DNA of 64,000 nucleotides from Trogon surrucura (taxonomy: Eukaryota; Chordata; Aves; Trogoniformes; Trogonidae), in NCBI GenBank assembly GCA_020746105.1, contig CM036622.1, positions 42,757,477 through 42,821,476 on the forward strand, read 5' to 3'. The position numbers and the translations under genes are program-made. Positions 15,501 to 28,000 of the stretch are shown one piece after another. Within the stretch, counting starts at the first letter, position 1, and each line of letters starts with the position of its first letter. The notes below the pieces were generated by a model that saw nothing but the letters and a program-made list of their open reading frames with translations, was not told where the DNA came from and searched no databases.

Positions 15501-18500
15501 GTCTGTAAAGGTGGGCTGAAGTAGCCTACAAAAACATTAAAAAAAAACCAAACCAGTAAATACTTTAAAAAAAAAGAAATCAACTTATGAATTCCATTAT
15601 TAATCCAGGCTGTGAACACCATAGCAAGAAGTGAATCTATCCAATAGGAGCACGATCTACAAAGCAATGCCGGCTCTGACAGATGGAGCCTGGGAAGATA
15701 TGTGCCAGCTGCTCTGTTAGCAGCATTTTCTGCCCAATGCAGCAAACTGTGTTCATGTTGGCTCTGGACTAAACCACTCCCCTTATTAAAACACAAAATA
15801 TATATAAAAATATTGTTTAAAACACAATTTTCAGGTCTCCTGCCAAATGCAATAGAGGAGATGTCGTAGTAAGCATGGATGTTGGCACAATACATTGTTA
15901 ATGTCAGTTGTTACAGTCTGCGTATAAAACCAAAATAGCACGCCACACTGAACCACCATGTGTCATTTTCACACAGCCCGTGTACAATTACTAGTAAGAC
16001 TTGAAGACTGCATATGCAACAAGCATAGAAAATAAGACTCAGAACAAATTTCTTGTTTCACATGATCTAGACAACACAAGCTGCAGGACAGAAACTGCAT
16101 CTCCCATCCCTGGAAAGCACTGCACCGTATTGGCACATACAGCTGCTTCAAAAATATGCTTTTAACCTCTTTGCAGTGTCTACCATTTGCTTTATGACAT
16201 CAAACACACAAATTTCTTCAGCTCTGACATGAGAGATATCAGCCAGAGCTCCAATTACAGACTAATGCCTCCCTCAGACTGTCAGCCAGGAAAAGAAACC
16301 CCTGGCACTTCCATAGCAGTCTTCCTTCTTCAGTACTAAGAAAGCTAAAGGCTTTGGAGCATATGATTATTTCAGCATGCTAGACAGCAGATAATAAGGA
16401 ATTAGAGAATTTATGTTCCATTTGTTTCCTTATATGCTGTCTCCCAAATATTGATCTTTTGTCTTATGTTTGTAATGGGGCTTGAAATTAAAATGGCTTT
16501 CTGCTTACTTTAAGTGCCAGCACCCACCCACAAATTTTAGCTCATCTAGCAAGGACATGCTCACTGATAAGACAGAGACTTATTTTTCTTTTTTTTTTAT
16601 TTTTTCATTTTTTGGGGGGAGTAGGAAGGAGAAGCTTTTGCATTTAATATCCTCTTTGCAATACAGCGACAGCAACACAGAACTTAACAGAGTGAAAATA
16701 ACTGGAATAAAAAAAAATCTGAACTTGGCAGATTTTCGTGCCATGCAAGACTTTGAATCAAGACAGCTCATAGTAACCTGTTTTGAGGCAAAGATGTTAA
16801 GCTCATCCTTGTGAGAAAAAGTCCCTTTTTGTAATATTAACAACAACGGTTCCTTCTCTGGATTTTACTTACCTCCTCAGCTTACTCTCAAGGACTCGTG
16901 CGTGCTTATACCATCAGGAGTTTTTAATCTGTCTTGACAAATCAAACTAATAAATAAGCCCAGAATAGTACAATAAATTCATATCTGAAGGACAAGCAAC
17001 ACACTAAAATTCAACGACTTTTTATAGATGCGCTCGCAAGACTACCTTTCTTTCCAGATCCTCACTCTCTAGTCCTCCCCACTCTCTCGGCAGGCCTGGA
17101 ATCACACCAGACAACCCTGAGCAAGCAATGTTAAGATAAGAAGATTTGGCATAAAGGATCAAACCACGATGTCACCTCAGCATGTCCTGGTATCACAGAT
17201 TACATGTCAATAGTGCTCTGAACCCATACAACAGGGTAACCTCAACTTCTGTTTACAAGACAGTTACATATTGAATGTCAGTATCTGCAAAAGCGTTGGC
17301 CCAAAAGCAAGCAGGTTCAAAAGCTACATTCTGCACTGCAACAGGTCTCGCCACATGGAGATGTTGGAGATGTTGCAGCACAACAAAGCAGGGAGGGACA
17401 TGGGGAAGGAGAGCACAGAAGGTCATTAGCAGGCTTGTCCAGCTCCAGGAAGAATCTCAAAGGCACCAAAATGTAGAGCCAAGAGTTACACAGGCCTTCT
17501 GACATCCAGCAAATGTCTGGACTGCAAATGCTCCTAATTCAGGAAGAGTTCTCGTGTTTAAAAGTGACTTTCAACACGCAGCTGCTGCCCAGATTTTACA
17601 GCTCAGGCAGTTCCCAAACATCACGGTATTTTTAAAACAAAGAAGAAAACAATGGCCACTACAGGGTCAAATTCTCTTCTCATACTTTGTAGCGCTACAC
17701 TGCTGACTATTTAGTGTCCTAAAGATGAACATTACTCACTCCAGCAGGAAACCACCCAAGGGCTTACATGTACCACACAACCCTGGTGCAACATGCTTCG
17801 ACCAGAGACCAGTGGATCCAGAGAGTTTTGCAGCAGTGTGCTTCCCGGCACAACTCTCTCAGCGTGTTCTCACATAGCACACAGGCCACGCAGTGATCTC
17901 AAGGTAATAAAGTAATGGACTGCAATACAAGGACCGATTGTTTTTACAAGAACTTGCACGTAAGTGAAGAAAATCAACCTAGTTTCTGTTTCTATCTGGC
18001 CGCATAAGCAGATGCTAATATTACTTAGGCTTTCACACATTCCTGGACCTGACTGTACAATTTCTACCTGATAGTGGCTGTAAGCACACTACATCCAGTT
18101 TCTTTTCTAACAACTTTTTACTTTAATATTTGAGCCTATGGTTAGCAACAGCATTCCAAAATGTTACATATATAACCTCATTTGAATATTGGGTTCTTTC
18201 AATTGCAGAAAGTAGGAATTTAGCTCCTCAAAAAAACGGAATGCACACAAGAGAACAAAACAGATGGTTCAGGAGAATGACAAAGAGAAGGAGACAGAGT
18301 AGGAATTGCAAGTCAATAATACACCATTGTTTCCTCCCCCCCAAATGTGAACAGACAGTAGGTAACAAAAAGTAAATAAATACGGTAATCTTCACATCCA
18401 GCAACAGATAATATATAACTTACAGAAACCAACAGAAGACAGAAACCAAATTCTTCAATATGAGCGTCAAGTTCAGGAGTGAGTGGGTTGTTTTGTTTTG

Positions 18501-19892
18501 TTTTTTTTAAAACAAAGACCTTGGAGAGACAGTTGCTGTGGTATCAATTAGCACAGCAGTGTTCAAGGGAGTAACTTTTCCTAGAAATACAGCTGTGATG
18601 CCTCCAGCAGACACAATTACAGCGAAGTTTTCTAATCCATGTTGAAGTTCCACTGGTGTTTTTATGCTGCCCCTTCATGTGATTTTAAAGACCACTTCCC
18701 CTTCTTGTACAATGTAGGAGGGCAGTGTCAGACAGACACAGCAGGTGCAGAGTCAGAGGTATGGGAGCGGTGCTTGCTCGCACTTCTATGCAGCCACGTG
18801 CATGAGAAGGGTCACATGCACATCACCCCCAGTTTACCCCCTTCAGATAGTAAAACTTCCCTATGTTAGCACTTGTGGTGGGGCCACCAGGACACCTTGC
18901 TACTACCCCACTGCAATCAGCTTGACAGACGAGTGGCCTTACTAAAGCCACAGAGGAGCTGTGTTCAGGGGAACAGCCCTTTCGCAACAGGAACACGCCA
19001 GCCGCAGTTGCGTATCCACCCACACCCAGGCCACCACCCATCCCCACATGTGTGTGCCCCTGAGGAAGCTGAGCACCTGCCCTCAAAGACCTAAAACACG
19101 GAGGAGGCCGAAGAAGGGCACGCACACCCGTGGACCAGCATGAGGGATGGCGTTCCTGGCCCACCCCGCTGCCTCGGTGCTTCACGTGGCCTCTCAATGC
19201 AGCAACTGAGGCAGGAGTAGCTGTCGAAGCAAATTATATGCCAATTAGGTCTGCTGGCAAGACTTAGCTATCAGGGAAAGACTTTTTGTACAAAAACAGC
19301 CTAAACACTTAAAGATATGTCCAAAAACAAAACTGAAGACTGGTCTTTTTGCCACCTTCCTTCCTAACCGGCTCTTACAAAAGCAACTGAACTGGTTTTC
19401 AGCTTCCCACTCTGTCATTTTTTAAAAGGAAATTGGAAAGAAAAAAAAGAACAACTTTTCTGTTCAGCAACTACAGAAATGCATTTTCCTAGTCACAAAA
19501 GAATTTTCTTATCCTCATGAATGGCTACATTTTTGCACCCATTATACTTAATGATGCATTTTTCTTAACTTCTGCAGTGGTTAGTTTGTATTTAGTAATT
19601 TTCTGAGGAGGCAAGAAGCTTAAATGAGTATCTTTTGCTCATTATTTATGTTCTCTATTTGCATAACTCCTTCACAACTGCTCCATTAAACACCTCTTCC
19701 CCTCCAAGGCCAATTTTAAAAAGCCTCCTGCTTTATGAGACTGACAAGCATGACTCACAATATTCCCCACATTAGTTCCCGCAGGCCTCGTGGGATGTTG
19801 TACAGCCAGTAAGTACCTGCTTCAGCTCATACTCCCCCACTTCCAGTGCTGCTGTGGTAACCCCTTACAGCCATCTGGGGAAAAAAGTATCA
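12519..19892. other. ABI1: Unique intron sequence without a gene
   Basis: About 7.4 kb of ABI1 intron 1. Apart from the guanine tract at 14009-14040, a short CA run near 15208-15226 and T-rich or A-rich patches (about 16590, 18490), nothing was recognised. A moderately GC-rich patch at 18720-19200 holds overlapping reading frames on both strands but no protein family, promoter motif or splice pattern. Confidence 0.6.
14009..14040 (+). repeat. Guanine-rich tract with G-quadruplex potential
   Basis: Runs of 13, 3, 9 and 3 guanines separated by 1-2 bases (T, A, CC) fit a G-quadruplex pattern. It is on the plus strand, so the ABI1 pre-mRNA carries the C-rich complement. Length may vary between individuals or be affected by sequencing. 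Confidence 0.85.
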
Positions 19893-21290
19893 CAGAACCA
19901 TAGAATGGCTTAGGTTGGAGGGGACCTTAGAAATCATCTAATCCAACCTCCTCGCCATGGGCAGGGATACCCTTAACTATACCAGGTTGCGCAAGGCCTC
20001 ATCCAACCTGGCCTTGAACATCTCCAGAGTCAGGGCATCCACAACCTCTTCGGGCAATTTATTCCAGAGTCTTGCCACCCTCGTACTGAAGAATTTCTTC
20101 CTACGATCCAATCTAAATCTATTCTCCTTCAACTTCAACCCATTTCCCCTTGTCCTATCACTAGACACTCTTGTAAAAAGTCCCTCCCCAGCCTTCCTGT
20201 AGGTTCCCTTCAGGTATTGGAAGGCAGCTATTAGGTCCCCCTCGAAGTCTTCTCTTCTCAAGACTGAACAATCCCAGTTCCCGCAGCCTGTCCTCGTAGC
20301 AGAGGTGCTCCAGCCCTTGGAATCATCTTTGTGGCCCTCCTCTCAACTAGCTCCAAGAGATCTATGTCCCTCTTACTGTGGGGACACCAGAAGCGGACGC
20401 AGTATTTGAGGTGGGGTCTCACAGGAGCAAAGTTAAGGGGGGAGAATCACCTCTCTCGACCTACTGGCCACACCGCTCTTGATACATCCCAGGACACGGT
20501 TGGCCTTCTGGGCTGCATGAGCGCCCTGCCAGCTCATGTTGAGCTTCTCATCTGTCAACACCCCCAAGTCCTCTTCAGGGCTACTCTCAACACACTCTGT
20601 GCCCAGTTTGTATTTGTGCCCAGGACTGGCCCAACCCAGGTGCAGGACCTTGTACTTTGACTTGTTGAAGCTCATGCAGTTTGCACTGGCCCATTTCTCA
20701 AGCCTATCAAGGTCCCTCTAAATGGCATCTCTTCCCTCAAGTGAGTCCACAGCACCACACAGCTTGGCATCATCAGCAAACTTGCTGAGGGTGCACTCAA
20801 TGTCCATGTCACTGACAAAGATGTGGAACAGCACTGGGCCCAGAACAGACCCCTGAGGAACACCGCTTGTCACTGCTCTCCATTTAGACATTGTGCCATT
20901 GACCACAACTCTTTTGAGTGCGACCTTCTAGCCAGTTCTTTATCCACTGAGTGGTCCACCCATCAAGTCCATGTCTCTCCATCTTAGAGACAAGGATGTC
21001 ATGTGCAACAGTGTCAAATGCCTTGCACAAGTCCAGGTAGATAATGTCAGTTGCTCTTCCCATATCAACCAGAGCTTTAACTTTGTCATAGAAGGCCACC
21101 AAATTTGTCAGGCATAATTTGCCCTTAGTGAAACCTTGTTGGCTGTCACAAATCACCTCATTTTTCATGTGCCTTAGTACTGTTACCAGGAGGATCTGCT
21201 CTGTGACTTTACTTGGCACAGAGGTGAGGCTGGTAAAGCTACCTCTTCCAGCTGTCTGCTCTAGGAAGGAAGCAAACAGTAACAATATTC
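19893..21290 (-). mobile_element. CR1 LINE, 5'-truncated, reverse orientation
   Basis: The left edge shows the reverse complement of the CR1 3' terminus (octamer repeats at about 19893-19906, then 'ggcttaggttggaggggacctt'). The minus strand reads, from 3' to 5', the C-terminal ORF2 piece ([16 protein letters not shown] at about 20210), [15 protein letters not shown] at about 20660, [16 protein letters not shown] at about 20790 and [18 protein letters not shown] at about 21010, up to SKVTEQILL near 21210. The FADD catalytic box is kept, but the frame is broken in several places. It lies in ABI1 intron 1 in the sense orientation of ABI1. Confidence 0.95.
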
Positions 21291-24200
21291 ACTTTTAAGG
21301 CTGTCCTGCTACCACATCACATTTTGCAAGGGAGCACAGCTGAAGCAAAGCACACAGTGAAGGAGGGTTAAAACACTCTCCCCCATTCCTCCCACGCTTT
21401 TACTCCTACCAGAAAGTTGGAGCTGTTCAAGATCCTCAACTTGCTTTTCAATCATCTTTCAAACCATTCCTATTTTCTGTTAGCAAGGCAGAAAGTTCTT
21501 CAATATAGATTATTCTTTATCAACTCTTAACATGTCCAAGGAATATGCACAAATCCCCCATGTTTCCCACATTCAGGACCAAAACCAGCAACTTTGCTCT
21601 GCTCTGCCGAGGAGAAGCAGCCCACAGGTACGTACCCCTGCATGCTTGGCTTCTATCCTCAATAAACAAGTCTCTCTCATAATTATAACCACCAACCTCC
21701 CTCAGTCTCTGAATGGTCAATATTCACTACATGGGACTGACAGGAGCCAATTCTACATTTTCTGTTCATGGATAGTAGGTTTCCAAAGAGTGAACGCGTG
21801 CTAGAAAGCTTTCTGTTGACTGTTATCGTTCTCTTTTCGTTTAAGGGACAGACTGCTAAAGAGGAACAGAATACACACCTAGAAATGACACAGCCACTAC
21901 TCAAGTGATATAAGACTCCTTACAAATAAGCTGCACTGTATGAGCCCAAGCTTCAATTAGATCTATGGCAACAACAATTTTTTCTAACATTCAAAGCTAA
22001 AGACGCCTTAGAAATTAGATACAAAATCTGTTGCCATTTAAGACAACATGTACTTGCAATGCTCCCAGACAAGTCTCAGGACTACTGCAGCAACTAGATC
22101 ATTTTGGTGCTGGGAGAACATATGGCATGCTGCAGCAGGAAGCACACCCACGGTATCTGAAGAGAGCCCTTGTGCAGCCAAGCACTTCCAAACCAGACAC
22201 ACATTTATCTAAGGCAGCTAGAGCCAGGAGTTTGCATCACAGTAACAATAGTTCCTCCCAGAGATTTAGAAATCCTGCAAATCAGCCAACAAATCAAAAC
22301 CTAAACAATCCCCAGCCAGGTCTCTAAGGATCTTGCCAACATAAGTGCATTGATCCATCCTATCTCCATTTGTTAGTCTGATACTCTCCGGACCTTGACT
22401 GAAGCTTCATCCAAGCCACCTGCCACAAGGCCTCATAGTAAGAAACCAGGAGGCTATAATCATATTTCATAATATCCTTCAGGATCAGGTCCAGCTGTGC
22501 TTTGTGGATACATACCTACTAATGTATCTCACCAGAACATCATTCCTCTTAACATCTCTGCTTTTCCCTCACTGTAGGGGATCCAAAGCCCTCCAAGCAG
22601 AGAAATTTTATTAAGCCCTTTCCATTCCTTGGTCTCAGAGTAACAAAAGGACTAGCTTCCTGAAAAAGACAGATTTCTTATAAAAGTCTGGCCACATATA
22701 TCTGAGAGGCCTCATAAGAGTTTTACTAGTAAACGGAATCATGTCAGTCACACTGCACACCGTATTTCCCTGGCAGCCTCCTCTTTCTGCTGTATCTTGC
22801 TCATCATGGCTTCCTCAGGTGGTTACAGACGACTTCACAGCCAGAGCCTTAGTCTCAACTCTGTGCCAAAAAAGATAATCTATAAAAAGTGTATATAAAT
22901 GCCTTCAGTAGCTGCAGCTTTCAAATTATTCAAACCCATTCTAGTAGAAGCTGTTTGTCTGCAAGGCATCATGAAAAACAGATGCATAATTCAAGCTGCA
23001 AGGCAGTAAAATATGAGGTTAAATAATAGAAAAGAGATTAATTAAAAGAAATAGGCAAGGGAGAAGAAGTTTTCAGCTGAGATCTGAAATGAGACTGAAA
23101 GTCAATGAGGTAGAGAGAAAGCATGTGAGCATTTTAGCGGCAGAAGCTGTGATGAGAGTGCTCATATATCAATGGCAGCAAAAGAGAAAGTCCACAGTAT
23201 TTGGCAGTAGGTAAAGAGTAAGTGAGACAACAGGTCTAGGAAACAGCCTGCGGCAGACAGGTGACTTCAACGGGGAGAGAGAACTCAGCAAATTCGCGTT
23301 AAGATCACAGGCTAGGAGAAGCACCTGCAAAGACAGAAATATTGTCGCTTGTACAAATGTAGTCACATTTCGTGACATCAGGCGTACAAATGAGAAAAGA
23401 CAAGCCATGGCACAGTATTCTGCAGCTACTTAGTCTGATGCAACTGCCTGGACACCTTGTTCTTCTCTTGTCTATTCGTTTTATGCAGGCATTTGCTTAT
23501 CTTTGGCTCCAGAAAACACAGAATTATTGCATGAGGTATTAATTTGTAGAGCACGCCTGCTACAGTAAAACCAAATAAGATGCTCAACTGACAATGACTG
23601 CCGCAGGACAAATACTGGTTGGTGGATTTGCTGACCCCAAAGTACAACATGGAGATCAGAGGATGAAAAGTGAAGATATGCATCTGGTGAAAGATTAGCT
23701 GGGAAAAAAAGGCAACAAAAAAACCCCATGCTTGTCTGATAATGCTTTTTCTGAGCTATACCTTATCATGTGAAATACTGGTGTGAAAGTATCACAAGAG
23801 TCTACACTTTAACTCTTTCCCAAGGATATCAAAGAATTGTTACGCTTCAAGTAGTAAACAAGCAATTTTTTTCTTGGAACTATTTATAACCTTAAGACCA
23901 CCCAGTAAGAACATTACATTCAACTCTAAGGATGTCAAACCAGCATTTCTTTTAGCAAGCTTCCTCTGCCCGAGTTCTGAGAGGACTCCCTGCTTTCTTA
24001 ACGAAAGTAGGAACAGTACCACATTTTACTCCCATTTGTCTTTGAGGTTACAACAAAATTAGGAAAACTATGAGTCGTCTCTTCCCCATGAGCTCTTTAA
24101 CTGCTCTTCACTACAGAATCGGTGTCCTCACACAGAGCAACACTTTTGCTCTTTAACTTCTACTGTAGAAAGAGTACACAGGGTTAACTACATTAGACAC

Positions 24201-25010
24201 TTTGGAAAGGGAGGGAGGAAGGAAGAGGGAGGGATGACACTATCACAAATATATCTATCTTAACATAAGGAACCTAAGAAAACTACCTTACTGCAGAAGA
24301 CACAATCCTTATTGTTCTTTTAGAATGCTCCACAATGGCAGAAGACACAGCACACATCACCTTCAGCTGTGACAAAGAGACTTTATCACAGGAGAGGTCT
24401 AAACCAAGAGAAGCTCTGATTTTCAGACTCTTTTTCAGCTTCCCAAAACCATTTGATCAAGCATATTTGGTTTGGAATCTTATATAAGAATATTATTGAA
24501 AATAAAGTCGCTTTGTAGGCAGTCAATCTTTTTTAGAGTAAAACTAATTTGATTTGTCAGCTTAAGCAGCTGGTTGGCTACCAGTTTCATCTCATGTTAA
24601 TACAGACAGTTGAATTTTACAAGTTGTATCTGAAAATGCTGCACTCATGTTTCACTCCAAGATGAAATTCTCATCTGGGGTTCCCCATCTCTCCTTTTCT
24701 TCTAAAATATCAGCATCACAGTACCAAATCTACACTCTGCAAAGCGTGCACAGCTCCTGTTAACAGCATTAAGGGCTTGCATAAACAATAACCAACACTA
24801 CTTGCATAATCTCAAGCAAAGGTGGCATCTACGCTCTTATTAATTGACCTAAAAAAAAAAAAAAATCCCCTCTAATAAGCAGAGGAGGAGTTTAGACTTC
24901 TGCTTTTACTTGCTGCACAACAGATGATTCCTCTACAGCCCACCTGTTAGAAGTCCTTTATCTTTTATTTCACTACCTGGCCCTAAGCTGATAAAACACT
25001 TGACTGAGCC

Positions 25011-25050
25011 CCTCCAGCGCAGTGTGAAGGGCGTGCTGACACGCTGGAGG
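25011..25050. repeat. Inverted repeat, 9-bp arms
   Basis: CCTCCAGCG at 25011-25019 pairs perfectly with CGCTGGAGG at 25042-25050 across a 22-base loop. No known element explains it. Confidence 0.7.
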
Positions 25051-28000
25051 TGAAAAAGAAAGGGACCTGCACACACCCTCTTGCCCACAGAACTCAGTTG
25101 AGGAGCACATGGTGACCTGTTCTCCACAGCACCCTGGCCTTGGCCCCCAAGGGGTCAGTGCAAGTTCTGAGCTGCAAAAGGATATTTCTACGACCCACGG
25201 GAGACATCAAGTCTCTATCTGCAGCAGCTGCCTCACCAGTAAGGTCAGGAAAAGGGAGGAACCATACTGAGCCACTGTATCTACTATTACAAATTCAGCA
25301 GTTACTTCCCTTTACTCAGGGGTGGAGAGAAGGGAGGATCCCCACAACCAAGCCCACCCACATCTGTCACCAGTGCTCAGAATTAGTGGGGAGAGAGGTG
25401 TGTGTGGAAGGAATAGCATCAGAGGAACACTGCTCTGGGTAACACAAACATCGAAAAAAAAAGAGCAAGAACGCTCAGGTAACTATGAACAAGTCTGGAC
25501 ATTCAGTAACCGAGGGCTCAGAAGTCATTTCCTACCAGGTAACAACAAATAAAAACCACACCATGCTCTTTTCAGCTCCAAGTTACTAATTAAGGACCAA
25601 ATAGAGGCACAGAGAGAGGAAGATACCCTCTTGTCCATCTGGGATGACTTGCTACTCCAGAACTGACACTTCATCCACACAGCTGCTATGCTGCTCTGCT
25701 CCAGATAAGAAAGATTTCAGTCACTAGAACTGTCAAACAAACTGCTTTCACCAACGAGAAATAAAGCAATAATTTCTAGTGCCTCCACCAAAACAGAGAG
25801 ACCCACCAACATGCAGACAGTCCTGAGAGCATTACAGAACTCCACAAGTTTGTGAAGCCAGAAATTAGAATCTCAAGGTTCTTATGAGAGGACATATGTA
25901 AAACTCTTAAAAAGCAATTGCTGCTAACGAGTTCAATGATGGTTTCAGGTGCATGCATTCCCCAAGGGATTCACTGCATTTTCTCTGTGGACACTGCCTC
26001 TGCATTTCTGCAGATACACACTTCTTCTTGTGTTGTAGAGGCAACACTGAAAGGGGTGGGGTGGGAGGGGGAACCCTCACTCACAGCACTGGGAGTCCGA
26101 ACAATCACATTCTGTTCCCAAATCTGACAGAACGTCCCTATATGACCTTCCACAAGGCAGTTATAAATTCTATGCCTCCATTTATGCATCTGTAAAACTA
26201 AGTTCAAAATACTAAACAAAGATACTGGGAAGTTGCATCAGTTTCTTATTTCAGAGTTTGTGGGGTTTTTTGTTATTAAACATAGACCAGTAGCACAGAT
26301 ACTAACGGGAACTTTGCCCTCAGAGGTACGATGCTTGCTTACTACTTGCACACAGCCTGCTCCTGCACTCTTACCTTCATTACAACATGATCCATTTTAT
26401 GAGCTCTTCTCAAGACCCACCCATTTTCTCTTTATCATCAGAGCTACTTACTGCAACAAGCTCCCAGAGATCTAGAGGGAGGTGAGCATTACACGGTTGC
26501 CCTCTCTTACTCGGCTTCTTTCTTCCTTCTGACCATTCCACAGGGCTGGGCATAGCAAGAACAGCACAGAGAGCAAGGACCACACTTAACACGCGACCTG
26601 CAAGCTGCTTCTTTCCAACACGTGTGCAAACAGGAGGGAGCAGACAGTGCTGCTTTTGTGGAAGAAGCAGTACGCACCTATAAAAGCTTACCCACTGTAC
26701 TCTGCCTGATTGGGGAAGCACAGTGCTGACAGAATCAGCTGCTGAAACACTAATGAAAAATGGAGCAGGAAGAGCAGCTGACATCTTGCTGGCTCCTTCA
26801 ACCAAACGTACCAAAATTAATGGAAACGTTTCAAATTTGGAAAAGCTGGTCTCGTATCATCTACCTCCTCTGGACACAAAACAGACATACAACGCTCTAG
26901 GATCCATTTCCTGTGTGTGCAGGGTAATAGCTTGCTGATTCAGGGAAGCTGCACTATTGTCTTACTGCTGCTTTTGAGCTAAATATACAGCTATGCTTTC
27001 CAAAATACAGACAACGCACTGGCACAGAAGAGCTACAACCCTAACTCACCATCCTGTACCAACTTTTTTTTTTTTATTAAAAAAACCATCACACAGACAG
27101 AACAGCCAGTGCCTTTTATAGTGATGGCAAACATTTGCTTAAACTACTTTAGAGAACAGTGTAAAAGTATAAGCTAACACCTTTTCTTAAAGAATATGAT
27201 TTAAACCTACAAAGCATAGTGGATGACAGATCCATATTTTGTCTCGTTGCTCTCAAGCTCTCTAGGTTTAAACTGTATTTTGGCATGTTCAAGACAGGAA
27301 GCTAGCTTCATTTGCCTTTTTTTTGGTAAAATGTTCCAAATTTAGCAATGAAACCAGGAAAAAAAAAATCACCGTATTTACTTCTGATACAAACAAATTA
27401 ACCTATGAACATAAAAGCATGAAGTTCTCTCAGCACCTAAAAGATTTGTATTAGTGACAATTTTAGAAGTTTATCCTTTTAAAGCAGGTCAATTCCTGAA
27501 TTAGACGTTGTGAGTGAACTTCTTTCTACTGAATGAAGCTAAGCCACTTTCCACACACCAAGCAACACAATCAAGTGTCAGATCAGCTGCCAACATCTAA
27601 TGTAAAAAAAAAACCACTAGGAAAAGTTATTTTCTTTCCAATGCATACTATCTACTGTATAGGAAGTGCAGAATATGCAACCTATCAAGCAGAAAGGATT
27701 CCTACACGCATAATGAAACACAGGGTTTTGTGAAACTTCTGGCATGCAACACTTGTGCTCAACCCTACACATTTATTCTTTTACCAAGAGGAAAGGGACT
27801 AAACTTTTTGTAATAGCAGTCAAACTGAAATCTGTCCCTGATTTGTCTTTTACTCAGAATAGCTTATTAACTCACCGTTCAGTTTCCACATACTAGTTGG
27901 AAACTACAGAAGGAAATAACATGACAACAAAAAACACACAAGTTCAGGCAACACAGCACTTACTTCCTTAAAAGGTCATTCACTTAATTTATCTTCTAAA

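Noticed and set aside
15401-15895. 164-codon minus-strand frame in ABI1 intron 1
   Set aside because: Low-complexity hydrophobic and Cys-rich content, no recognisable family, no ABI1 exon signature and no convincing paired splice sites.
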